Origin: Rhabditoides inermis
Lineage: Eukaryota > Nematoda > Chromadorea > Rhabditida > Rhabditidae
Assembly: GCA_963966185.1 (NCBI GenBank)
Contig: CAWZYM010000408.1
Coordinates: forward strand, 332,501-396,500
Reading direction: 5' to 3'
DNA: 64,000 nucleotides
Below are positions 51,587 to 63,858 of the stretch, piece after piece. The notes beneath the pieces were generated by a model. The model had not been told where the DNA came from. It saw only the letters and a list, made by a program, of their open reading frames with translations, and did not search any database. The first letter of the stretch is position 1, and every line of letters begins with the position of its first letter. The translations under genes were made by a program, and so were the position numbers.

Positions 51587-52390
51587 ATCGATCCGATGGT
51601 CTCGGTCCCGAGATGCAGGATTCCAATTTTCAGATCTTTATCTCTCATACCCGCGGAGCTATAAGCTCAAGAATGTCCGACGAAATAGCGCGTGATCAGA
51701 GAGAGTCAGACACAAAAGCGGCGAAATAGTGTGTCAGATGAAGAGACGGGTCACTGGCAAATCGGCTGCGGCGAGTAGACCTTACAAGAACGAGTACTGC
51801 GAATCGCAGACTTCTGCTATCGAGAAACGGTTTCGACGTCACTCCTCTACACTCCCTTACCTACAAATCTACCCGTAATCTTTTTATAACACCTCCTGGT
51901 TTTCTTTCACGAAGTGATTTAATCGAGGCGAGGCGACACCAAACAGTTGTCGCGGGCTGTTCAAGAAAACTAGGCAACCGTGTAAGGTCTCCCTTTACTA
52001 CAACATGCATATAGGTGGCCACTACACTTCTACGAAAATTTGCATCTTTTTGTGACCTCTGACGCTCGCTATCAATTAAATTCCTCTAATCGACGCCACT
52101 TTATTGCCCCGCGACGAGAGAGTGTGGCGAGGTGAGAGTGCGCCAGCTGTCAGTCTGTCTGATGTCAGAAAAAGAGACAGTCAATTGTGCAAACGACCGA
52201 GAACATCACCACGCACTACGAAACAGCTCACCACACTCCAACAAACTGCGCGATTACTATATTCTGAGGAAATACAATAAAACATTACTATATGCACTCA
52301 CGTCCTTCTATATTCAATCATAGAAGTGAGGCGAGGCGAAATACTATGTAACCTCCTTTTCTCATCCCATTCCTTTTCTCATCCATCATT
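51587..52390 (+). repeat. Second, 5'-truncated core in tandem
   Basis: Starts at ACATCGATCCGATGGTCTCG (lacking the first ~90 bp and any hairpin) and runs to the normal core end. The AACATC microhomology at the joint suggests an internal unequal exchange. It is not a simple copy of the preceding core (e.g. CTTCTGCTATCGAGAAACGG here). Confidence 0.9.
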
Positions 52391-52525
52391 TTCGTCTCTC
52401 TCTCTCTCTCCCTCTCTCTCTCTCTTCCTCTATCTCTCTCTTATATTATGACTTTAGATTAGTGATAACTATGAAGTCTACTTGGATCTAAAATCAATAA
52501 TAATTGTCAACCAGCTGCTCCTCCT

Positions 52526-52578
<53 letters not shown>

Positions 52579-52690
52579 CTTTTTCTCTCTCTCTTTCTTT
52601 CTCTCTCTTATATTTTATATTATTAGACCAGTGATAACTATAAATTATACTTGTATCTATAATAAATAGTAATTGTCAACCAGCTACTGA
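52391..52690. repeat. CT tract, linker, CT tract, linker
   Basis: CT to about 52445; linker (TGACTTTAGATTAGTGATAA, AATTGTCAACCAGCTGCTCC); CT to about 52612; second linker (ATTAGACCAGTGATAACTAT, AATTGTCAACCAGCTACTGA). Confidence 0.9.
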
Positions 52691-53559
52691 TAGGCTTTTA
52701 CCGCGGAGTGTGCCGGAGCGCCCTCTGTGTGCATACGAGAGAGTGAAAGATCATAGAGTCGGAGAAAATGCATATCAGTATCAGTGATAAATATATTATT
52801 AAAATTACTGATCTACTGATCGGCTTTGACCGCGGAGGCGCGCGAAGCGTGCCGGAGCGCTCTCTATGTGCATACGAGAGAGTGAAAGATCAGAGAGTAG
52901 GAGAGAATGCATATCAGTACCAGTGATCAATATATTATTATAATTATTGATCTACTGATCGGCTTTGACCGCGGAGGCGCGCCAAGCGTGCCGGAGCGCC
53001 CTCAATGTGCAAACGAAAGAGTAAAAGATCAGAGAGTCGGAGAAAATGCATATCAGTATCAGTGATCAATGTATTATTATATTGACTGATCTACTGATCG
53101 ACTTTGACCGCGGAGGCGCGCGAAGCGTGCCGGAGCGCCCTCAATGTGCAAACGAAAGAGTAAAAGATCAGAGAGTCGGATAAAATGCATATCAGTATCA
53201 GTGATCAATGTATTATTTTGATTACTGTTCTACTGATCGGCTTTGACCGCGGAGGCGCGCGAAGCGTGTCGGAGCGCCTTCTATGTGCGTACGAGAGAGT
53301 GAAAGATCAGAGAGTCGGAGAAAATGCATATCAGTATCAGTGATCAATGTATTATTATGATTACTGTTCTACTGATCGGCTTTGACCGCGAAGGCGGGCG
53401 AAGCGTGCCGGAGCGCTTTTTATGTGCATACGAGAGAGTGAAAAATCAGAGAGTAGGAGAGAATGCATATCAGTAGCAGTGATCAATATATTCTCATTAT
53501 AACTGATCTACTGATATACTTTGACCGCGGAGGCGCGCGGAGTGTGCCGGACCGCCTTT
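52691..53559 (+). repeat. A-monomer array (about 6 copies)
   Basis: ~140 bp monomers, several with the TCAATGTGCAAACGAAAGAG and TTACTGTTCTACTGATCGGC subtype also common at 57-59 kb. Confidence 0.92.
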
Positions 53560-53822
53560 TATGAGCATAGTAATAACAATATCTGTAGAAAAGCAGTCAA
53601 GATACTATCAACCAGATACTGATAGACTATGACACTTTCTATTTATTTGAAATTACTGAAAAAATTTAAAATAAAGGAAATAAATAAAGATCAATCATCT
53701 ACCGGAATACTCTGACAACAGCACTTCTAGCACAGTTCCTAATAGCACTTCTAGAGCACATATCAAGTCAATCTATATATCAATCGATAGATAATTTTCT
53801 ACTTTATTTTATACCTATATTT
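53560..53822 (+). repeat. Tail module, type 1
   Basis: TTATGAGCATAGTAATAACA start, GATACTATCAACCAGATACT, then common 3' blocks. Confidence 0.88.
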
Positions 53823-53843
53823 CTAGCGCGCGAAGCGCGCTAG
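53823..53843 (+). repeat. Unit-boundary hairpin HP15
   Basis: Perfect 9-bp stem, loop GAA. Junction CTAG|TCGGGTG (class ii). The next hairpin is 5726 bp on. Confidence 0.95.
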
Positions 53844-54738
53844 TCGGGTGTAAGTGTCAAATGCCCTATGGTTTCCGCACTTTTTGTCCGTCCGTCCATC
53901 GCTCTACCGCGCCACCCACTACTCCTATCTAGCCAAACGTGACATCGATCCGATGGTCTCGGTCCCGAGATGCAGGATTCCAATTTTCAGCCCTTTATCT
54001 CTCATATCCGCGGAGCTATAAGCCTTAAAGAAAATTCGACGAAACAGCGCGTAATCAGAGAGAGTCAGACAGAAAAAAAGAGCGAAATATTGTGTCAGAT
54101 GAAGAGACGGTTAGGTCGTTGAACGGTTGCATCGAGTAGGCCTTACAAGAACGAGTACTGCGAATCGCAGACTTCAGCTATCGAAAAACGGTTTCGACGT
54201 CACTCCTCTACACTCCCTCACCTACAAATTGGCCCGTAATCTTTTTATAACTCCTCCTGGTTTCTTTTCACGAAGTGATTTAATCGAGGTGAGGCGACAC
54301 CAAACAGTTGTCGCGGGCTGATCAAGAAAACTAGGCAACCGTGTCAGATCTCCCTTTACTACAACATACAAAAAGGTGGCCACTACACTTCTACCAAAAT
54401 TTGCATCTTTTTGTGACCTCTGACGCCCGCTATCAATTAAATTCCTCTAATCGACGCCACTTTATTGCCCCGCGACGAGAGAGTGTGGCGAGGTGAGAGT
54501 GCGCCAGCTGCCAGTCTGTCTGATGTCAGAGAAAAAGACAGTCAATTGTGCAAATGAGCGAGAACATCACCACGCACTACGAAACAGCTCACCACACTCC
54601 AACAAACTGTGCAACTTTTATTTTCTGAGCACATACAATAAAACATTACTATATGCACTCACGTCATTCTATATTCAATCAGGGAAGTGAGGCGAGGCGA
54701 AATACTATGTAACCTCCTTTTTTCATCCAATTCCTTTT
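53844..54738 (+). repeat. Core module C15 (class ii, K-type)
   Basis: TCGGGTGTAAGTGTCAAATG start and K-type middle. The upstream octamer is degraded (AACATACAAAAAGGTGG); the downstream ATTTGCAT is kept. Confidence 0.9.
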
Positions 54739-54862
54739 CTCACCTCTCTTTCTCTCTTTCTCTCCCTCTCTCCCTCTCTCCCTCTCTTGCTCTCTCTCTA
54801 TCTCTCTCTCTCTATCTCTCTCTCTCTCTTTCGTCTTTCTCTCTCTCGCTCTCTCTTTCGTC

Positions 54863-54920
<58 letters not shown>

Positions 54921-55005
54921 GACTTTATAATAAAAGACCAGTGATAACTATAAATTATATTTGTATCTCTAATAAATAAAAATTGTCAACCAGTTTCTGA
55001 TAGGC
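54739..55005. repeat. CT tract plus linker
   Basis: CT-rich to about 54918, then a linker (AAAAGACCAGTGATAACTAT, AATTGTCAACCAGTTTCTGA). Confidence 0.9.
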
Positions 55006-55130
55006 TTTACCGCGGAGTGTGCCGGAGCGCCCTCTATGTGCATACGAGAGAGTGAAAGATCAGAGAGTAGGAAAGAATGCATATCAGTATCAATGTATAT
55101 CAGTATCATATATTATTATAATTACTGATC
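55006..55130 (+). repeat. Partial A array (one copy)
   Basis: One A monomer with a small internal duplication (ATATCAGTATCAATGTATAT), switching to B monomers at the shared box, as at 43441-43555. Confidence 0.88.
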
Positions 55131-56898
55131 TACTGATAGAATTTGACCGCGGAGGCGCGCGGAGCGGCTGTCTATGATCGTAGGCGAGAGTAGATATTTT
55201 ATAATATTAGATCCGTGATAACTAATAATTGTCAACCAGCTACTGATAGAATTTGACCGCTGAGGCGCGCGGAACGGCTGTCTGTGATCAAAGGCGAGAG
55301 TAGAGATTTTATAATATTGGATCCGTGATAACTAATCATTGTCAACCAGCTACTGATAGAATTTGACCGCTGAGGCGCGCGAAGCGGCTGTCTGTGATCA
55401 AAGGCGAGAGTAGAGATTTTATAATATTAGATCCGTGATAACTAATCATTGTCAACCAGCTACTGATAGAATTTGACCGCTGAGGCGCGCGGAACGGCTG
55501 TCTGTGATCAAAGGCGAGAGTAGAGATTTTATAATATTGGATCCGTGATAACTAATCATTGTCAACCAGCTACTGATAGAATTTGACCGCTGAGGCGCGC
55601 GAAGCGGCTGTCTGTGGCGAGAGTAGAGATTTTATCAAAGGCGAGAGTAGAGATTTTATAATATTAGATCCGTGATAACTAATCATTGTCAACCAGCTAC
55701 TGATAGAACTTGACCGCTGAAACGCGCGGAGCGGCTGTCTGTGATCAAAGGCGAGAGTAGAGACTTTATAATATTGGATCCGTGATAACTAATCATTGTC
55801 AACCAGCTACTGATAGAATTTGACCGCTGAGGCGCGCGAAGCGGCTGTCTGTGATCAAAGGCGAGAGTAGAGATTTTATAATATTAGATCCGTGATAACT
55901 ATTCATTGTCAACCAGCTACTGATAGAACTTGACCGCTGAAACGCGCGGAACGGCTGTCTGTGATCAAAGGCGAGAGTAGAGATTTTATAATATTGGATC
56001 CGTGATAACTAATCATTGTCAACCAGCTACTGATAGAATTTGACCGCTGAGGCGCGCGAAGCGGCTGTCTGTGGCGAGAGTAGAGATTTTATCAAAGGCG
56101 AGAGTAGAGATTTTATAATATTAGATCCGTGATAACTAATCATTGTCAACCAGCTACTGATAGAACTTGACCGCTGAAACGCGCGGAGCGGCTGTCTGTG
56201 ATCAAAGGCGAGAGTAGAGACTTTATAATATTGGATCCGTGATAACTAATCATTGTCAACCAGCTACTGATAGAATTTGACCGCTGAGGCGCGCGAAGCG
56301 GCTGTCTGTGATCAAAGGCGAGAGTAGAGATTTTATAATATTAGATCCGTGATAACTATTCATTGTCAACCAGCTACTGATAGAACTTGACCGCTGAAAC
56401 GCGCGGAGCGGCTGTCCGCTGTCTGTGATCAAAGGCGAGAGTAGAAATTTTATAATATTAGATCCGTGATAACTAATCATTGTCAACCAGCTACTGATAG
56501 AACTTGACCGCTGAGGCGCGCGGAGCGGCTGTCTGTGATCAAAGTCGAGAGTAGATACTTTATAATATTAGATCCGTGATAACTAATCATTGTCAACCAG
56601 CTACTGATAGAACTTGACCGCTGAGGCGCGCGGAGCGGCTGTCTGTGATCAAAGTCGAGAGTAGATATTTTATAATATTAGATCCGTGATAACTAATCAT
56701 TGTCAACCAGCTACTGATAGAACTTGACCGCTGAGGCGCGCGGAGCGGCTGTCTGTGATCAAAGTCGAGAGTAGATATTTTATAATATTAGATCCGTGAT
56801 AACTAATCATTGTCAACCAGCTACTGATAGAACTTGACCGCTGAGGCGCGCGGAGCGGCTGTCTGTGATCAAAGGCGAGAGTAGATATTTTTTAATAT
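55131..56898 (+). repeat. B-monomer array (about 16 copies) with higher-order repeat
   Basis: 110 bp monomers. A multi-monomer block with private marks (CTGTCTGTGGCGAGAGTAGA plus an internal duplicate ATTTTATCAAAGGCGAGAG) recurs 457 bp apart (55611 and 56068), so four monomers were duplicated together. It exits at ATTTTTTAATATTATACGAG into A. Confidence 0.94.
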
Positions 56899-59249
56899 TA
56901 TACGAGAGAGTGAAAGATCAGAGAGTAGGAAAAAATGCATATCAGTATCAGTGATCAATGTTTTATTATAATTACTGATATACTGATCGGCTTTGACCGC
57001 GGAGGCGCGCGAAGCGTGCCGGAGCGCTTTCTATGTGCGTACGAGAAAGTAAAAGATCAAAGAGTCGGAAAAAATGCATATCAAAATCAGTGATCAGTAT
57101 ATTAATATAATTACTGATCTACTGATCGGCTTCGACCGCGAAGGAGCGCGAATCGTGCCGGAGCGCCTTCTATGTGCATACGAAAAAGTAAAAAATCAGA
57201 GAGTCGGATAAAATGCATATCAGTATCAGTGATCAATGTATTATTATGATTACTGTTCTACTGATCGGCTTTGACCGCGGAGGAGCGCGAATCGTGCCGG
57301 AGCGCCTTCTATGTGCATACGAAAGAGTAAAAAAATCAGAGAGTCGGATAAAATGCATATCAGTATCAGTGATCAATGTTTTATTATAATTACTGATATA
57401 CTGATCGGCTTTGACCGCGGAAGCGCGCGAAGCGAGCTGGAGCGCTTTCTATGTGCATACGAGAAAGTAAAAGATCAAAGAGTCGGAAAAAATGCATATC
57501 AAAATCAGTGATCAGTATGTATATTATTATAATTACTAATCTACTGATCGGCTTCGACCGCGGAGGAGCGCGAATCGTGCCGGAGCGCCTTCTATGTGCA
57601 TACGAAAAAGTAAAAAAATCAGAGAGTCGGATAAAATGCATATCAGTATCAGTGATCAATGTATTATTATGATCACTGTTCTACTGATCGGCTTTGACCG
57701 CGGAGGCGCGCGAAGCGTGCCGGAGCGCTTTCAATGTGCGTACGAGAAAGTAAAAAATCAAAGAGTCGGAAAAAAATGCATATCAGTATCAGTGATCAAT
57801 GTATTATTATGATTACTGTTCTACTGATCGGCTTTGACCGCGGAGGCGCGCGAAGCGTGCCGGAGCGCTTTCTATGTGCGTACGAGAGAGTAAAAGATCA
57901 GAAAGTAGGAGAGAAGGCATATCAGTATCAGTGATCAGTATATTATTATAATTACTGATCTACTGATCGGCTTTGACCGCGGAGGCGCGCGGAGCGTGCC
58001 GGAGCGCCCTCTGTGTGCATACGGAAGAGTAAAAAATCAGAGAGTCGGAGAAAATGCATATCAGTATCAGTGATCAATGTTTTATTATAATTACTGTTCT
58101 ACTGATCGGCTTTGACCGCGGAGGCGCACGAAGCGAGCCGGAGCGCTTTCTATGTGCATACGAGAAAGTAAAAGATCAAAGAGTCGGATAAAATGCATAT
58201 CAGTATCAGTGATCAATGTATTATTATGATTACTGTTCTACTGATCGGCTTTGACCGCGGAGGCGCGCGAAGCGTGCCGGAGCGCTTTCTATGTGCGTAC
58301 GAGAAAGTAAAAAATCAAAGAGTCGGAAAAAAATGCATATCAGTATCAGTGATCAATGTATTATTATGATTACTGTTCTACTGATCGGCTTTGACCGCGG
58401 AGGCGCGCGAAGCGTGCCGGAGCGCTTTCTATGTGCGTACGAGAGAGTAAAAGATCAGAAAGTAGGAGAGAAGGCATATCAGTATCAGTGATCAGTATAT
58501 TATTATAATTACTGATCTACTGACCGGCTTTGACCGCGGAGGCGCGCGGAGCGTGCCGGAGCGCTTTCTATATGCCAAACGAGATAGTCAAAGATCAGAG
58601 AGTCGGAGAAAATGCATATCAGTATCAGTGATCAATGTATTATTATGATTACTGTTCTACTGATCGGCTTTGACCGCGGAGGCGCGCGAAGCGTGCCGGA
58701 GCGCATTCTATGTGCATACGAAAGAGTAAAAAATCAGAGAGTCGGAGAAAATGCATATCAGTATCAGTGATCAATGTATTATTATGATTACTGTTCTACT
58801 GATCGGCTTTGACCGCGGAGGCGCGCGAAGCGTGCCGGAGCGCTTTCTATGTGCGTACGAGAGAGTAAAAGATCAGAAAGTAGGAGAGAAGGCATATCAG
58901 TATCAGTGATCAGTATATTATTATAATTACTGATCTACTGATCGGCTTTGACCGCGGAGGCGCGCGGAGCGTGCCGGAGCGCTTTCTATATGCCAAACGA
59001 GATAGTCAAAGATCAGAGAGTCGGAGAAAATGCATATCAGTATCAGTGATCAATTTTTTTCTTATTATTACTGATCTACTGATCGACTTTCACCGCGGAG
59101 GCGCGCGAAGCGTGCCGGAGCGCATTCTATGTGCATACGAAAGAGTAAAAAATCAGAGAGTCGGAGAAAATGCATATCAGTATCAGTGATCATTAAATTG
59201 TTATTTTTATTACTGGTAGGCTCTGACAGCGGAGCGTGCCGGAGCGCCT
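56899..59249 (+). repeat. A-monomer array (about 17 copies) with 4-monomer repeat
   Basis: 139-140 bp monomers, many with TTACTGTTCTACTGATCGGC and TGCGTACGAGAAAGTAAAAA. A block recurs 557 bp apart (57734 and 58291), i.e. four monomers. A rare CTATATGCCAAACGAGATAG variant also occurs twice. Confidence 0.92.
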
Positions 59250-59548
59250 TCCATGAGCATAGTAAATACATCTGTAGAAAAGCAGTCAACCAGATACTAT
59301 CAACCAGATAGACTGTGACACTTTCTAATTATTTGAAATCACTGAAAATAAAAAAAGGAAATAAATAAGATCAGTCATCTACTGGAAGACTGACAACAGC
59401 ACTTCTAGCACAGCTCCTAATATCACTTCCAGAGCGCATATCAAGTCAATCTATATATCAATCGATAGATAATTTATAGAATATATATCAATCGATAGAT
59501 AATCTATATATCAATCGATAGATAAATATATATTGTATACCTATATTT
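59250..59548 (+). repeat. Tail module, type 1, with local triplication
   Basis: CCATGAGCATAGTAAATACA start. Near its end TATATCAATCGATAGATAA occurs three times (59452-59525) instead of once, displacing the usual TTTTCTCCTCTATTTT stretch. Confidence 0.88.
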
Positions 59549-59569
59549 CTAGCGCGCGAAGCGCGCTAG
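59549..59569 (+). repeat. Unit-boundary hairpin HP16
   Basis: Perfect 9-bp stem, loop GAA. Junction CTAG|TCGCTAGTATG, a core start not seen elsewhere. The next hairpin is 2747 bp on. Confidence 0.95.
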
Positions 59570-60430
59570 TCGCTAGTATGTGTAAAATGCCCTATGGTGT
59601 CTGTCCATACATCGCTCTACCGCGCCACCCACTACTCCTATCTAGCCAAACGTGACATCGATCCGATGGTCTCGGTCCCGAGATGCAGGATTCCAATTTT
59701 CAGATCTTTATCTCTCATATCCGCGGAGCTATAAGCTCAAGAAGGTCCGACGAAATAGCGCGTAATCCGAGAGAGTCAGACAGAAAACAGGCGAAATAGT
59801 GTGTGAGGCGAGGAGACGGGTCACTGACGAATCGGCTGTGGCGAGTAGACCTTACAAGAACGAGCACTGCGGATCGCAGACTTCAGCTATCGAAAAACGG
59901 TTTCGACGTCACTCCTCTACACTCCCTCACCTACAAATCTGCCCGTAATCTTTTTATAAATCCTCCTGGTTTCCTTTCACGAAGTGATTTAGTAGAGGCG
60001 AGGCGACACCAAACAGTTGTCGCGGGCTGTTCAAGAAAACTAGGCAATCGTGTAAGGTCTCCCTTTACTACAACATGCAGATAGGTGGCGACTACACTTC
60101 TACCAAAATTTGCATCTTTTTGTGACCTCTGACGCCCGCTATCAATTAAATTCCTCTAATCGACGCCACTTTATTGCCCCGCGACGAGAGAGTGTGGAGA
60201 GGTGAGAGTGCGCCAGCTGCCAGTCTGTCTGATGTCAGAGAAAGAGACAGTCTATTGTGCAAATGAGCGAGAACATCACCATGCACTATGAAACAGCTCA
60301 CCACACTCCAACAAACTGCGCGATTACTATATTCTGAGTAAATACAATAAAACATAAATATATGCACTCACGTCATTGTATGTTCAATCAGGGAAGTGAG
60401 GCGAGGCGAAATACTATGTAACCTCCTTTT
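59570..60430 (+). repeat. Core module C16 (unique 5' end)
   Basis: TCGCTAGTATGTGTAAAATG start; R-type middle with TGTGGCGAGTAGACC; octamer variant AACATGCAGATAGGTGGCGA. Its second half is the likely sibling of the partial core at 12421. Confidence 0.9.
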
Positions 60431-60641
60431 CTCATCTCTCTTTTTCCGTGTGTGTCTCTCTCCCCCTTTCTCTCTCTCTTTCTCTCTCTTTCTCTCCCTC
60501 TCTCCCTCTCTTCCTCTATCTCTCTCTTATATGTTATGATTTCAGATTAATGATAACTATGAATTCTACTTGGATTTAAAATAAATAATAATTGTCAACC
60601 AGCTCTCTCTCATCTCTCTCTTTCTATCTCTTTATCTCTCT

Positions 60642-60683
<42 letters not shown>

Positions 60684-60689
60684 TTTAAT
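60431..60689. repeat. CT tract, linker, second CT tract
   Basis: Near-copy of 12798-13048, including the GTGTGTCTCTCTCCCCCTTT start and the TTTCAGATTAATGATAACTA linker. Confidence 0.9.
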
Positions 60690-61868
60690 ACTGTTTTATA
60701 TTACTGATCTACTGATCGACTTGGACCGCGGAGGCGCGCGGAGCGTGCCGGAGCGCTTTCTATGTGCATACGAAAAAGTAAAATATCAGAGAGTCGCAGA
60801 AAATGCATATCAGTAGAAGTGATCGATATATTAATATAATTACTGATCTACTGATCGACTTTGACCGCGGAGGCGCGCGGAGCGTGCCGGAGCGCTTTCT
60901 ATGTGCATACGAGAAAGTAAAATATCAGAGAGTCGGAGAAAATGCATATCAGTAGCAGTGATCAAATTATTCTTATTTCTTACTGATATACTGATATACT
61001 TTGACCGCGGAGGCGCGCGGAGCGTGCCGGAGCGCTTTCTATGTGCATACGAAAAAGTAAAATATCAGAGAGTCGGAGAAAATGCATATCAGTAGCAGTG
61101 ATCAAATTATTTTCATTTCTGACCGATGTACTGATATATTTTGACCGCGGAGGCGCGTGGAGCGTGCCGGAGCGCTTTCTATGTGCATACGAGAGAGTGA
61201 AAGATCAGAGAGTCGGAGATAAGTCATATCAGTAGCAGTGATCAATGCATTCTTACTATTACTGATCTACTGATATATTTTGACCGCGGAGGCGCGCGGA
61301 GCGTGCCGGAGCGCTTTCTATGTGCATACGAGAAAGTGAACGATCAGAGAGTCGGAGAAAATTCATATCAGTAGCAGTGATCAACGCATTCTTACTATTA
61401 CTGATCTACTGATATATTTTGACCGCGGAGGCGCGCGGAGCGTGCCGGAGCGCTTTCTATGTGCATACGAGAAAGTGAACGATCAGAGAGTCGGAGAAAA
61501 TTCATATCAGTAGCAGTGATCAACGCATTCTTACTATTACTGATCTACTGATATATTTTGACCGCGGAGGCGCGCGGAGCGTGCCGGAGCGCTTTCTATG
61601 TGCATACGAGAGAGTGAAAGATCAGAGAGTCGGAGAAAATTCATATCAGTAGCAGTGATCAATGCATTCTTACTATTACTGATCTACTGATATATTTGGA
61701 CCGCGGAGGCGCGCGGAGCGTGCCGGAGCGCTTTCTATGTGCATACGAGAGAAAGAAAGATCAGAGAGTCGGAGAAAATGCAAAACAGTATCAATGATCA
61801 ATATATTATTATTTTTGATTTACTGATAGGCTTTGACCGCGGAGGCACGCGGGAGCGTGCCGGAGCGC
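60690..61868 (+). repeat. A-monomer array (about 8 copies)
   Basis: The first three copies parallel 13060-13420; then come monomers of the AATTCATATCAGTAGCAGTG subtype. The last copy ends GGAGGCACGCGGGAGCGTGC before a GA module. Confidence 0.92.
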
Positions 61869-61876
61869 CTTCTAGA

Positions 61877-61938
<62 letters not shown>

Positions 61939-62037
61939 GGAAAGACAGAGAGAAGCGGAGAAACGGAAAAAGTAGTTTAGTTATGACAAAGTTATCACTC
62001 ATAAACCGATAGTCTTCGGCAGCATCTCGAAGCGCCT
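61869..62037 (+). repeat. GA module
   Basis: CTTCTAGAGCAAAGAGAGAG with about 60 nt of (GA)n, AAGCGGAGAAACGGAAAAAG, then ACCGATAGTCTTCGGCAGCA. Confidence 0.88.
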
Positions 62038-62295
62038 TCTGTGAGCATAGTTAAGACAATATCCGTCGAGAATCAAAAAATTATCAACCAGATACTGTTA
62101 GACATTGACACTGTTCAAACATTTGTTAATTCTGTAATTCAAAATTAAGGAAATACAATAAAGTTCACTCATTTTTGGAAGGCTCTGACAACAGCACTTC
62201 TAGCACAGCTCCTAATAGCACTTCCAGAGCACATATCAAGTCAATCTATATATCAATCGATAGATAATTTTCTCCTCTATTGTATACCTATATTT
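62038..62295 (+). repeat. Tail module, type 2
   Basis: CTGTGAGCATAGTTAAGACA, AATTATCAACCAGATACTGT, then common 3' blocks. Confidence 0.87.
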
Positions 62296-62316
62296 CTAGC
62301 GCGCGAAGCGCGCTAG
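62296..62316 (+). repeat. Unit-boundary hairpin HP17
   Basis: Perfect 9-bp stem, loop GAA. Junction CTAG|TCGCAGCGCC (class i). Last hairpin in the window. Confidence 0.95.
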
Positions 62317-63177
62317 TCGCAGCGCCCGCTGCGCCTGGCTGTGCAAAATGCCCTATGGTTTCCGTCCGTCCATCGCTCTACCGCGCCACCCACTACTCCT
62401 ATCTAGCCAAACGTGACATCGATCCGATGGTCTCGGACCCGAGATGCAGGATTCCAATTTTCAGCCATTTATCTCTCATATCCGCGGAGCTATAAGCTCC
62501 AGAAAGTCCGACGAAATAGCGCGTAATCAGAGAGAGTCAGACACAAAAGCGGCGAAATAGTGTGTGAGGCGAGGAGACGGGTAGGTGGTTGAACGGTTGC
62601 ATCGAGTAGGCCTTACACGAACGAGTACTGCGAATCGCAGACTCCAGCTTTCGAGAAACGGTTTTGACGTCACTCCTCTACACTACCTCACCTACAAATC
62701 TGCCCGTAATCTTTTTATAACTCCTCCTGGTTTCCTTTCACGAAGTGATTTAGTCGAGGCGAGGCGACACCAAACAGTTGTCGCGGGCTGTTCAAGAAAA
62801 CTAGGCAACCGTGTAAGGTCTCCTTTTAATACAACATGCAAATAGGTGGCCACTACACTTCTACCAAAATTTGCATCTTTTTGTGACCTCTGACGCCCGC
62901 TATCAATTAAATTCTTCTAATCGACGTCGTTTTATTGCCCCGCGACGAGAGAGTGTGGCGAGGTGAGAGTGCGCCAGCTGCCAGTCTGTCTGCTGTTAGA
63001 GAAAGAGACAGTCAATTGTGCAAATGAGCGAGAACAGCACCATGCACTACAAAACAGCTCACCACACTCCATAAAGGAACTGTGCGATTTCTATTTTCTG
63101 AGCAAATACAATACAAATATAACTGTATGTACTCACGTCTTTCTATATTCAATCATAGAAGTGAGGTGAGGCGAAAT
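62317..63177 (+). repeat. Core module C17 (class i 5' end, K-type middle)
   Basis: Class i start joined to a K-type middle (GGTTGAACGGTTGCATCGAG), as in C3, so probably a mosaic. The 3' end (GAAGTGAGGTGAGGCGAAAT) is followed at once by B sequence: no CT tract or linker. Confidence 0.9.
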
Positions 63178-63858
63178 AAGGCGAGAGTAGAGATTTTATA
63201 ATATTAGATCCGTGATAACTAATCATTGTCAACCAGCTACTGATAGAGTTTGACCGCTGAGGCGCGCGGAGCGACTGTCTGTGATCAAAGGCGAGAGTAG
63301 ATATTTTATGATATTAGATCCGTGATAACTAATAATTGTCAACCAGTTACTGATAGAATTTGACCGCTGAGGCGCGCGGAGCGGCTGTCTGTGATCAAAG
63401 GCGAGAGTAGAGATTTTATACTATTAGATCCGTGATAACTAATCATTGTCAACCAGCTACTGATAGAGTTTGACCGCTGAGGCGCGCGGAGCGGCTGTCT
63501 GTGATCAAAGGCGAGAGTAGAGATTTTATACTATTAGATCCGTGATAACTAATCATTGTCAACCAGCTACTGATAGAATTTGACCGCGGAGGCGCGCGAA
63601 GCGGCTGTCTGTGATCAAAGGCGAGAGTAGAGATTTCATAATATTAGATCCGTGTTAACTAATTATTGTCAACCAGCTACTGATAGAATTTGACCGCGGA
63701 GGCGCGCGAAGCGGCTGTCTGTGATCATAGGCGAGAGTAGAGATTTTATAATATTAGATCCGTGATAACTAATCATTGTCAACCAGCTACTGATAGAATT
63801 TGACCGCGGAGGCGCGCGGAGCGGCTATCTATGATCGTAAGTAGGCGAGAGTAGTTAT
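63178..63858 (+). repeat. B-monomer array (about 6 copies)
   Basis: 110 bp monomers beginning part-way (AAGGCGAGAGTAGAGATTTT). It ends with a copy carrying GTAAGTAGGCGAGAGTAGTT and the same TTTTATGACGAGAAAGTG fusion to A as near 45050. Confidence 0.93.
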
